A program made the translations under genes and the position numbers. Shown here piece after piece: positions 49,273-57,213 of a DNA stretch of 64,000 nucleotides. The DNA lies in NCBI RefSeq assembly GCF_002105195.1, contig NZ_MUHU01000025.1:372001-436000 (forward strand), given 5' to 3'. The notes beneath the pieces were generated by a model. It worked only from the letters and a program-made list of their open reading frames with translations. It was not told the origin of the DNA and did not search any database. Each line of letters begins with the position of its first letter. The stretch's first letter is position 1. Source of the stretch: Derxia lacustris (GTDB lineage Bacteria; Pseudomonadota; Gammaproteobacteria; Burkholderiales; Burkholderiaceae_E).

Positions 49273-49878
49273 TCAGCCCTTGGTGTTGACTAGGTTGAGG
49301 AACTCGGTGCGCAGCGCCAGATTGGTCTGCAATTCGCCGAGCAGTGCCGAGGTGACGGTCTCCTCGCCCGAGGCGCGGATGCCGCGGCTTTCCATGCACA
49401 GATGGCGGCAGCGGATGACCACGCCGACCGCGCGCGGTTGCAGATGCTCCATCAGCGCATTGGCGATCTGGATGGTGAGCCGCTCCTGCACCTGCAGCCG
49501 GCGCGCAAAGCATTCGACCAGCCGCGTCAGCTTGCTCAGCCCGACGATGTGGCCCTTGGGCGTGTAGCCGATGGATGCGGTACCGAAGAAGGGCGCAAGG
49601 TGATGCTCGCAATGGCTGTAGACCGGAATGTTCCGCACCACGATCAGCTCGTTGTATTCCTCGGCGCCGTCCTCGAACACCTTGAGCACGTCGGCCGGCT
49701 TCATGTCGTAGCCGGCGGTCCAGTCCTTCCAGGCCTTGGCTGCGCGATGCGGGGTTTCAAGCAGGCCCTGACGGTCAGGGTCTTCGCCGAGGCTGCGCAG
49801 AAAGCGCCGCCAATCCTGTTCGGAGAATTCTTCGTGGGACATCCCGCGCTCTTTCTTTGGATTACTTGTGTCAGACAT
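49273..49878 (-). CDS. folE: GTP cyclohydrolase I
   Basis: Converts GTP to dihydroneopterin triphosphate, the first step of folate (and biopterin) synthesis. The 201-residue product has the zinc-binding VYSHCEHHLAPFFG and the second block CRHLCMESRG that completes the metal site, plus GLSKLTRLVECFARRLQVQE. Two starts are possible: ATG 49878, used here, and ATG 49842, which follows a more purine-rich AAAGAAAGAG. Pyruvate carboxylase lies upstream in the same direction but is separated by a hairpin. Confidence 0.93.
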   Translation of the reverse strand: MSDTSNPKKERGMSHEEFSEQDWRRFLRSLGEDPDRQGLLETPHRAAKAWKDWTAGYDMKPADVLKVFEDGAEEYNELIVVRNIPVYSHCEHHLAPFFGTASIGYTPKGHIVGLSKLTRLVECFARRLQVQERLTIQIANALMEHLQPRAVGVVIRCRHLCMESRGIRASGEETVTSALLGELQTNLALRTEFLNLVNTKG

Positions 49879-50004
49879 ATCGGGCGAGTCTAGACCGTCA
49901 TTCCGGCCGCAAGGTTCGATGAACCGGCCGGTTGGCGGCGCTGCCGATTGAATTTGCCGATGACCCGGATTGGCTCCGGGCGCATGCGGCAGTGCACAAG
50001 AATC

Positions 50005-50031
50005 GCGCGGCCGGCATTGCACCGGCCGCGC
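50005..50031 (-). terminator. Hairpin terminator candidate after pyruvate carboxylase
   Basis: GCGCGGCCGG (50005-50014) pairs perfectly with CCGGCCGCGC (50022-50031) around a seven-base loop, 38 bases past the pyc stop on the minus strand. The following T content is modest (GATTCTTGTG), so termination may be partial. Confidence 0.55.
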
Positions 50032-50068
50032 CGGCCGCCACGCAGTTGCGCGGCAGCCGGGGCGCGCG

Positions 50069-53000
50069 TCAGTACTCGACCAGCAGGTCGCGTGCCGCCA
50101 CCGTCTCGCCCGACTTCACATGGATGGCCTTGATCGTGCCGTCGCGGTCGGCGCGGATCTGGGTTTCCATCTTCATCGCCTCGATGGAGACGAGCGGATC
50201 GCCGGCCTTCACCGTCTGGCCGGGCTTGACCGCGACCATCACGATCATCCCGGGCATCGGCGCCGGCACATGCGCCGGATTGGCCGGATCGGCCTGCACA
50301 TGGCGATTGGCCTTGGCCGCGCCGGCCTTGTCGACCTTGAGCACGCGCGCCTGACCGTTCAGCTCGAAGAAGATCTTCGTGCCCTCGTCATCCTCACCCT
50401 GGGCCGTGCCCTGCATGCGGATGACCAGCGTCTTGCCCGGATCGAGGTCGACCGAAATCTCGTCGCGCTCGGCCATGCCGTAGAAGAAGGTCGGGCTCGG
50501 CAGCACGCTCACGTCGCCGTACTGGCGCTGATGCTCGGCGAAGTCCTTGAAGACCTTCGGGTACATCAGATAGCTGGCGAGGTCGGTGTCGCTGACCAGG
50601 CGGCCGGCGGCCTTCTCGGCATCCTTGCGCGCGGCGGCCAGGTCCACGTCGGGCAGCGTGTCGCCCGGGCGATAGGCCGCCGGCGGCTCGGCCTTGAGCA
50701 CCTTGCGCGAGATTTCGGCCGGAAAGCCGTCGGCCGGAAAGCCCAGCTCGCCCTTGAACAGCGAGATCACGCTGTCGGGGAAGGCGATCTCGCGGTTGGG
50801 GTCGAGCACCGAGCGCGAGTTGAGATCGTTGGCGACCATGAACAGCGCCATGTCGCCGACCACCTTGGAGGTGGGCGTGACCTTGACGATGTCGCCGAAC
50901 AGCCGGTTGACGTCGGCATAGGCCTGCGACACCTCGGGCCAGCGCTGCTCCAGACCCATGCTGCGGGCCTGCTCGCGCAGGTTGGTGTACTGGCCGCCGG
51001 GCATCTCGTGCTTGTAGACATCGCTGGTGCCGGAGCGGATTTCGCTCTCGAACGGCGCGTAGATCTTGCGCACGCCTTCCCAGTAATGGCTGATGGCTTG
51101 CAGCGATTCGCGGTCGATGCTCAGGTCCTGGCACGGGTCCATCGGCGTGCCTTCGAGCGCGGTGACGATCGAGCCGAGATTGGGCTGCGAGGTCAGGCCG
51201 CTCATCGAGTCGAGCGCGCCGTCGACCGCGTCGGCGCCGGCCTCGATCGCCGCCAGCACCGAGGCGGCCGCCGCGCCGCTCGTGTCATGCGTGTGGAAGT
51301 GGATCGGCAGCCCGGTTTCTTCCTTGAGGATGCGCACCAGCTCCTTGATGGCGCGCGGCCGCGCGACGCCGGCCATGTCCTTGATGCCGAGGATGTGCAC
51401 GCCGGCGGCCTGCAATTCCTTGGCGATGCGCACGTAGTACTGACGGTTGTACTTGCGCGTGCCGTCGAACAGGTCGCCGGTGTAGCAGACCGCGCCCTCG
51501 CAGAGCTTGCCGGTCTCCAGCACCGCGTCGATGGACACGCGCATGTTGCGCACCCAGTTCAGCGAGTCGAACACGCGGAACACGTCGATGCCTTCCTTCG
51601 CCGCCTGCTGCACGAAGTAGCGCACCACGTTGTCGGAATAGTTGGTGTAGCCGACCGCGTTCGAGCCGCGCAGCAGCATCTGGAACAGCACGTTCGGCAC
51701 GGCGGCGCGCAGCTGGGTCAGGCGCTGCCACGGGTCTTCCTTGAGGAAGCGCATCGCCACGTCGAAGGTGGCGCCGCCCCAGCATTCGAGCGAGAACAGG
51801 CCCGGCAGCATCCGCGCGTAGTAGGGCGCGATGCGCAGCATGTCGATGGTGCGCATGCGGGTCGCGAACAGGCTCTGGTGCGCATCGCGCATCGTCGTGT
51901 CGGTCAGCAGCACGCGCGGCTCGTCGAGCATCCATTGCGCGAAGCCCTTGGCGCCGAGGTCTTCCAGCAGCTGGCGGGTGCCCGGTGCGGGCGGCATGGT
52001 CAGGTCGCTGCCGGGCAGGCCGCTGCGGTTGGGCAGCACGATGTGGGCATGCGACAGGTCGGGCTTGGCGCGGCCCTTCATGTCGGGCTGGCCGTTGACG
52101 ATGACCTGGCCGATGTAGCCCAGCACCTTGGTCGCGCGGTCGCGCCGCTTCTTGAACTTGAACAGCTCGGGCGTGCTGTCGATGAAGCGCGTGATGACCG
52201 TGCCGGCGATGAAGTCGGGATGGTTGATGACGTTCTCGACGAATTGCAGATTCGTCGCCACGCCACGGATGCGGAACTCGCGCAGCGCGCGGTCCATGCG
52301 CGTGATGGCCTCGCGCACGCTCGGCGCCCAGGCCGTCACCTTCACCAGCAGCGAGTCGTAGTAGGGCGTGATGACCGCGCCCGGATAGGCCGTGCCGCCG
52401 TCGAGCCGCAGGCCGAAGCCGGCCGCGCTGCGATAGGCGGTGATGCGGCCGTAGTCGGGCGTGAAGCCGTTTTCCGGGTCTTCGGTCGTCACGCGGCATT
52501 GCAGCGCATGGCCGTTGAGGCGGATGTCTTCCTGCTTCGGCACCGGGCAGGGCGGGCGGCCCTCGACGCCGACGAGGTCGCCGATCATCGCGCCTTCGCT
52601 CACGCGGATCTGGCTCTGCACGATGTCGATGCCGGTGACTTCCTCGGTCACCGTGTGCTCGACCTGCACGCGCGGGTTCACCTCGATGAAATAGAACTCG
52701 TCGGTATCGGCGTCCATCAGGAACTCGACCGTGCCGGCGTGGGTGTAGCCGACCGCGCGGCCGAGCTTGAGCGCGGCATCGCAGAGCGCGGCGCGCTTTT
52801 CGGGCGACAGATAGGGCGCGGGCGCGCGCTCGACCACCTTCTGGTTGCGCCGCTGCACCGAGCAGTCGCGCTCGAACAGATGCACCAGGTTGCCGTGCTT
52901 GTCGCCGAGCAGCTGCACTTCGACGTGGCGCGCGCGGCGCACCAGCTTTTCCAGGTAGACCTCGTCGTTGCCGAAGGCGCCGGCAGCCTCGCGGCGCGCC

Positions 53001-53572
53001 ACGGGCAGCTGCGCCTCCAGATCGGCTTCGTTCTCGATCACGCGCATGCCGCGACCGCCGCCGCCCCAGCTCGCCTTGAGCATCACCGGATAGCCGACGC
53101 CGAGCGCCGCCGCCTTCGCGCCCTCGATGTCGAGCGGCAGCGGATCGGTCGCGGGCATCACCGGCACGCCGGCGGCCACCGCCGCATTGCGCGCCGCGAC
53201 CTTGTTGCCGAGCGTGGTCATCACCTCGGGCGTCGGGCCGATGAAGATCAGCCCGGCCTCGGCGCAGGCGCGCGCGAAGTCGGGGTTCTCGCTCAGAAAG
53301 CCGTAGCCGGGATGGATCGCATCGACCTTGGCCAGCTTGGCGATGCGGATGATGTCGTCGATGTCGAGATAGGCCGCGAGCGGCTTCTTGCCTTCGCCGA
53401 CCAGATAGCTCTGGTCGGCCTTGAATCGATGCAGCGCGAAGCGGTCTTCGTGCGAGTAGATGGCGACCGTGCGAATGCCGAGTTCCGACGCCGCGCGCAT
53501 GACGCGAATGGCGATTTCAGAGCGGTTGGCGACGAGGATCGACTGGATACGTCGCGTCTGGGGCGCGTTCAA
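50069..53572 (-). CDS. pyc: Pyruvate carboxylase
   Basis: Carboxylates pyruvate to oxaloacetate using ATP, bicarbonate and biotin, replenishing the TCA cycle. The 1167-residue chain has the biotin carboxylase domain (IHPGYGFLSE, MLKASWGGGGRGMRV, FIEVNPRVQVEHTVTEEVTGID), the carboxyltransferase domain (DTTMRDAHQSLFATRMR, LECWGGATFDVAMRFL, HFHTHDTSGAA) and a C-terminal biotinyl domain with the lysine in EAMKMET near residue 1130. It is a single-chain, alpha4-type enzyme. The start appears to be TTG 53572 with GGAG upstream; the next in-frame ATG would remove the first strand of the ATP-grasp domain. Confidence 0.95.
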   Translation of the reverse strand: MNAPQTRRIQSILVANRSEIAIRVMRAASELGIRTVAIYSHEDRFALHRFKADQSYLVGEGKKPLAAYLDIDDIIRIAKLAKVDAIHPGYGFLSENPDFARACAEAGLIFIGPTPEVMTTLGNKVAARNAAVAAGVPVMPATDPLPLDIEGAKAAALGVGYPVMLKASWGGGGRGMRVIENEADLEAQLPVARREAAGAFGNDEVYLEKLVRRARHVEVQLLGDKHGNLVHLFERDCSVQRRNQKVVERAPAPYLSPEKRAALCDAALKLGRAVGYTHAGTVEFLMDADTDEFYFIEVNPRVQVEHTVTEEVTGIDIVQSQIRVSEGAMIGDLVGVEGRPPCPVPKQEDIRLNGHALQCRVTTEDPENGFTPDYGRITAYRSAAGFGLRLDGGTAYPGAVITPYYDSLLVKVTAWAPSVREAITRMDRALREFRIRGVATNLQFVENVINHPDFIAGTVITRFIDSTPELFKFKKRRDRATKVLGYIGQVIVNGQPDMKGRAKPDLSHAHIVLPNRSGLPGSDLTMPPAPGTRQLLEDLGAKGFAQWMLDEPRVLLTDTTMRDAHQSLFATRMRTIDMLRIAPYYARMLPGLFSLECWGGATFDVAMRFLKEDPWQRLTQLRAAVPNVLFQMLLRGSNAVGYTNYSDNVVRYFVQQAAKEGIDVFRVFDSLNWVRNMRVSIDAVLETGKLCEGAVCYTGDLFDGTRKYNRQYYVRIAKELQAAGVHILGIKDMAGVARPRAIKELVRILKEETGLPIHFHTHDTSGAAAASVLAAIEAGADAVDGALDSMSGLTSQPNLGSIVTALEGTPMDPCQDLSIDRESLQAISHYWEGVRKIYAPFESEIRSGTSDVYKHEMPGGQYTNLREQARSMGLEQRWPEVSQAYADVNRLFGDIVKVTPTSKVVGDMALFMVANDLNSRSVLDPNREIAFPDSVISLFKGELGFPADGFPAEISRKVLKAEPPAAYRPGDTLPDVDLAAARKDAEKAAGRLVSDTDLASYLMYPKVFKDFAEHQRQYGDVSVLPSPTFFYGMAERDEISVDLDPGKTLVIRMQGTAQGEDDEGTKIFFELNGQARVLKVDKAGAAKANRHVQADPANPAHVPAPMPGMIVMVAVKPGQTVKAGDPLVSIEAMKMETQIRADRDGTIKAIHVKSGETVAARDLLVEY

Positions 53573-53803
53573 TGGGCGTCTCCGGTGGGGTGTTGCGGGG
53601 GTGCGCGGGCGAGTGCCCGAGGGCAGTGCGCAGCCGTATGGCTACGTGTTTTCCGAATGGTAATGCCCGGGTTATGGCCCACTGATGCCGCATCGCGGAA
53701 TTGCACACCGTAATTCGGATTGCGGAAAGCCCGGTTGCACCACAAGCGGGCGGCGTGGTCCGATGCCGAGCGCCGCCGTCGCGGCCATCAGGGAGAACAC
53801 CGC

Positions 53804-54775
53804 ATGCAATACCGACGTCTGGGCCGTTCCGGCCTGCAAGTCAGCGAGCTGTCGTTCGGCTCGTGGGTCACTTACGCCAATCAGCTCGATACCGGCGCCG
53901 CGCTCGAATGCATGGCCGCCGCGCATGACGCGGGCGTGAACTTCTTCGACAACGCCGAGGTGTATTCGCACGGCGAAAGCGAGCGCGTGATGGGCGAGGC
54001 GCTGCGCCAGCTCGGCTGGGCGCGCGAGAGCTACATCGTGAGCACCAAGTTCTTCTGGGGCCTGCACGACGCGCCCAACCTGCGCAACACGCTCAACCGC
54101 AAATACCTGTTGCAGGCGATGGACCGCTCGCTGGAGCGCTTCGGGCTCGACTTCGTCGATCTGGTCTATGCGCACCGGCCCGATCCGCACACGCCCGTCG
54201 AGGAAACGGTTTGGGCCTTCCACGACATGATCGAGCGCGGCCAGGCGCTGTACTGGGGCACGAGCGAATGGAGCGCCGACGAGATCCGCGCCGCCTGGGA
54301 CGTGGCCGAGCGCCATCACCTGCACAAGCCGGTGGTCGAGCAGCCGCAATACAACCTGTTCGCGCGCAAGCGGGTCGAGCAGGAATACGCCCGGCTGTAT
54401 GAAGACATCGGCATCGGCCTGACGACCTGGAGCCCGCTGGCCTCGGGCCTGCTGACGGGCAAGTACCGCAACGGCGTGCCGGCCGGCTCGCGCGGCGCGC
54501 TGGCCGGCTACGACTGGCTCGCCGAGCTGCTCACCAATCCCGCGCGCAACGAGGCGGTCGGCAAGCTCGAAGCGCTGGCGCAGGAGCTGGGCTGCACGCT
54601 GGCGCAATTCGCCATCGCCTGGTGCCTCAAGAATCCGAACGTGAGCAGCGTCATCACCGGCGCGTCCCGCGCGGCCCAGGTGGTCGAGAACATGAAGGCG
54701 GTGGAAGTGGCGCCGCGCATCACGCCCGAGCTGGTCGCGCGGGTCGAGGCGATCGCGGGCGGGCTGGCCGACTGA
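53804..54775 (+). CDS. Aldo/keto reductase, Kv-beta-like
   Basis: A 323-residue NADPH-dependent reductase of the AKR6-like group ([20 protein letters not shown], then [14 protein letters not shown] with the catalytic Tyr, [12 protein letters not shown] with the catalytic His, and [16 protein letters not shown] for NADP). AGGGAGAA precedes ATG 53804. It is oriented toward the acetone carboxylase operon, 262 bases upstream of it; whether it belongs to acetone metabolism is not shown by the sequence, as the sigma-54 promoter lies between them. It is divergent from pyc. Confidence 0.9.
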   Translation: MQYRRLGRSGLQVSELSFGSWVTYANQLDTGAALECMAAAHDAGVNFFDNAEVYSHGESERVMGEALRQLGWARESYIVSTKFFWGLHDAPNLRNTLNRKYLLQAMDRSLERFGLDFVDLVYAHRPDPHTPVEETVWAFHDMIERGQALYWGTSEWSADEIRAAWDVAERHHLHKPVVEQPQYNLFARKRVEQEYARLYEDIGIGLTTWSPLASGLLTGKYRNGVPAGSRGALAGYDWLAELLTNPARNEAVGKLEALAQELGCTLAQFAIAWCLKNPNVSSVITGASRAAQVVENMKAVEVAPRITPELVARVEAIAGGLAD

Positions 54776-54780
54776 GCCGG

Positions 54781-54812
54781 CGCCGGTACGTCCGCCGACC
54801 GACGTACCGGCG
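54781..54812. promoter_or_regulatory. Inverted repeat: AKR terminator or enhancer for the acetone operon
   Basis: CGCCGGTACGTC (54781-54792) and GACGTACCGGCG (54801-54812) form a perfect 12-base inverted repeat with an eight-base loop. It is 5 bases past the reductase stop and about 140 bases before the sigma-54 promoter. With no T tract it may be the AcxR upstream activating sequence, or a hairpin ending the reductase transcript. Confidence 0.5.
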
Positions 54813-54912
54813 CCCGAAAACGCGTCGCCGGGGTCGCGGACGTTCGATTTCCGGAGCTGGGCATCAACCCTGATGCGCACCGGCGCGGCGGCGGATTCCG
54901 CTTCAAAAACAA

Positions 54913-54926
54913 GCGCTTGCAAGCGC
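54913..54926. promoter_or_regulatory. Palindrome upstream of the acetone carboxylase promoter
   Basis: GCGCTTGCAAGCGC is a perfect 14-base palindrome ending 21 bases before the -24 element. It may be a regulator-binding site; nothing else supports this. Confidence 0.35.
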
Positions 54927-54947
54927 GTTCACGGCGCTGGCAGCCCG

Positions 54948-54963
54948 TGGCACATGCATTGCC
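54948..54963 (+). promoter_or_regulatory. Sigma-54 promoter of the acetone carboxylase operon
   Basis: TGGCACATGCATTGCC has the -24 GG (54949-54950) and -12 GC (54961-54962) with exactly ten bases between and matches the consensus TGGCAC-N5-TTGC. Start of transcription is expected near 54974, leaving a 64-base leader before the first gene. The neighbouring activator gene at 60331 is sigma-54-dependent, which supports the call. Confidence 0.88.
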
Positions 54964-55037
54964 CCTGTCTTCCTGCGCCGCGCTGGCCCGGCAGTTCGCC
55001 CGGCCGTCGCGGCGTCATCCAGGAGACGGAGACACGC

Positions 55038-57203
55038 ATGTCCATACAAAGTCAGAACCGCCCGCCCGCCGCGCAGGTCCAGGTCATGGGGATCGACGCC
55101 GGCGGCACCATGACCGATACCTTCTTCGTGCGCGCCGATGGCCGCTTCGTGGTCGGCAAGGCCCAGAGCAATCCCGAGGACGAATCGCTCGCCATCTTCA
55201 ATTCGTCGGAGGACGCGCTCGCCCACTGGCAGCGCGGCGTCGACGAGGTCTATCCGGAGCTGGTCACCTGCGTGTACTCGGGCACCGCGATGCTCAATCG
55301 CGTGGTGCAGCGCAAGGGCCTGGACGTGGGCCTGATGGTCAACAAGGGCTTCGAGCATGTGCACTCGATGGGCCGCGCGATCCAGAGCTATCTGGGCTAT
55401 GCGCTGGAGGAGCGCATCCACCTGAACACCCACCGCTACGACGAGCCGCTGGTGCCGCTGTCGCGCACGCGCGGCGTGACCGAGCGCACCGATGTGCAGG
55501 GCGAGATCGTGATTCCGCTGCGCGAGGCCGAGGTGCGCCAGGCCACGCGCGAGCTGGTCGCGGCAGGGTCGAAGGCCATCGTCATCTGCTTCCTGCAATC
55601 GCACAAGAACGGCACGAGCGAGCAGCGCGCCCGTGACGTGACGCTCGACGAGCTGAAGAAGCTCGGCGCCGACATTCCGGTGTTCGCCTCGGTCGACTAC
55701 TACCCGCAGCGCAAGGAAAGTCACCGCATGAACACGACGGTGCTCGAAGCCTATGCGGCCGAGCCGTCGCGCCAGACGCTCAAGAAGGTGAGCGACCGGT
55801 TCGCCAGGCACGGCGCGAAGTTCGACCTGCGCGTGATGGCGACCCATGGCGGCACCATCAGCTGGAAGGCCAAGGAGCTGGCCCGCACCATCGTCTCGGG
55901 GCCGATCGGCGGCGTCATCGGCAGCAAGCTGCTCGGCGAGACGCTCGGCTACGACAACATCGCGTGCAGCGACATCGGCGGCACCAGCTTCGACATGGCG
56001 CTCATCACCAAGGGCAGCTTCGCGATCGCGTCCGACCCCGACATGGCGCGGCTGGTGCTGTCGCTGCCGCTGGTCACGATGGACTCGGTGGGCGCGGGCG
56101 CGGGCAGCTTCGTGCGGCTCGATCCCTACAGCGGCTCGCTCAAGCTCGGCCCCGACAGCGCCGGCTATCGCGTCGGCACTTGTTGGCCCGAAAGCGGGCT
56201 CGACACGGTGTCGGTGTCGGACTGCCATGTGGTGCTCGGCTACCTCAATCCCGACAACTTCCTCGGCGGCGCCATCAAGCTCGACGTGGAACGCGCGCGC
56301 CGGCACATCAAGGCGCAGATCGCCGATCCGCTCGGCCTGTCGGTGGAGGACGCGGCGGCCGGCGTGATCGAGCTGCTCGACCTGCAACTGCGCGAATACC
56401 TGCGCAGCAACGTCAGCGCCAAGGGCTACAACCCGACCGAGTTCGTCTGCTTCAGCTACGGCGGCGCCGGCCCGGTGCACACCTATGGCTATACCGAAGG
56501 GCTCGGCTTCAAGGACGTGATCGTGCCGGCCTGGGCGGCGGGCTTCTCGGCCTTCGGCTGCGCCTGCGCCGACTTCGAGTACCGCTACGACAAGAGCGTG
56601 GACCTGGCGCTGCCGCAGGACGCGGACGACGCCGCCAAGGTCAAGGCCGCCGAGACGATCCAGGCCGCCTGGTCGGCGCTCGCGGCCAAGGTGATCGAGG
56701 AGTTCCGCATCAACGGCTTCAAGCCCGAGGACGTGATCCTGCGGCCCGGCTACCGCATGCAGTACATGGGCCAGCTCAACGATCTGGAGATCAATTCGCC
56801 GATTGCCACGGCCGCCACCGCCGAGGACTGGGACGCCATCGTGACGGCCTTCGAGGACACCTACGGCCGCGTCTACGCGAGTTCGGCGCGCTCGCCGGAA
56901 CTGGGCTTTTCGGTGACGGGCGCGATCATGCGCGGCACCGTGATCACGCAGAAACCCGTCCTGCCCGAGGACGAGGACGGCGGCGACATTCCGCCCGCCG
57001 CCGCGCGCACCGGCACCCGCAAGCTCTACCGCCACAAGCAATGGTTCGACGCGACGCTCTGGAAGATGGAGGCGCTCAAGCCCGGCAATCGCATCCTCGG
57101 CCCGGCCATCGTCGAGTCGGACGCGACCACCTTCGTCGTGCCCAAGGGGTTCGCCACGACCCTCGACAAGCACCGGCTGTTTCACCTCAAGGAAGTGAAG
57201 TAA
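55038..57203 (+). CDS. acxA: Acetone carboxylase beta subunit
   Basis: ATP-dependent hydantoinase-A/oxoprolinase-type subunit of acetone carboxylase, which converts acetone and bicarbonate to acetoacetate. The 721-residue product has the actin-like ATPase start QVMGIDAGGTMTDTFF near residue 15, GGTISWKAKELARTIVSGPI-type region (VSGPIGGVIGSKLLG), ACSDIGGTSFDMALI and SYGGAGPVHTYGY. Length and the three-gene order beta-alpha-gamma fit acetone carboxylase rather than acetophenone carboxylase, which has more subunits. ATG 55038 follows an AGGAGACGGAG ribosome site; the frame is open to 54873 but lies in the promoter region. Confidence 0.9.
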   Translation: MSIQSQNRPPAAQVQVMGIDAGGTMTDTFFVRADGRFVVGKAQSNPEDESLAIFNSSEDALAHWQRGVDEVYPELVTCVYSGTAMLNRVVQRKGLDVGLMVNKGFEHVHSMGRAIQSYLGYALEERIHLNTHRYDEPLVPLSRTRGVTERTDVQGEIVIPLREAEVRQATRELVAAGSKAIVICFLQSHKNGTSEQRARDVTLDELKKLGADIPVFASVDYYPQRKESHRMNTTVLEAYAAEPSRQTLKKVSDRFARHGAKFDLRVMATHGGTISWKAKELARTIVSGPIGGVIGSKLLGETLGYDNIACSDIGGTSFDMALITKGSFAIASDPDMARLVLSLPLVTMDSVGAGAGSFVRLDPYSGSLKLGPDSAGYRVGTCWPESGLDTVSVSDCHVVLGYLNPDNFLGGAIKLDVERARRHIKAQIADPLGLSVEDAAAGVIELLDLQLREYLRSNVSAKGYNPTEFVCFSYGGAGPVHTYGYTEGLGFKDVIVPAWAAGFSAFGCACADFEYRYDKSVDLALPQDADDAAKVKAAETIQAAWSALAAKVIEEFRINGFKPEDVILRPGYRMQYMGQLNDLEINSPIATAATAEDWDAIVTAFEDTYGRVYASSARSPELGFSVTGAIMRGTVITQKPVLPEDEDGGDIPPAAARTGTRKLYRHKQWFDATLWKMEALKPGNRILGPAIVESDATTFVVPKGFATTLDKHRLFHLKEVK

Positions 57204-57213
57204 GGAGCCCGCC

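Noticed and set aside
49970-53713. A 1247-residue open frame on the plus strand
   Set aside because: It is antisense to pyruvate carboxylase, low in complexity (Arg, His, Val, Asp) and matches no family.
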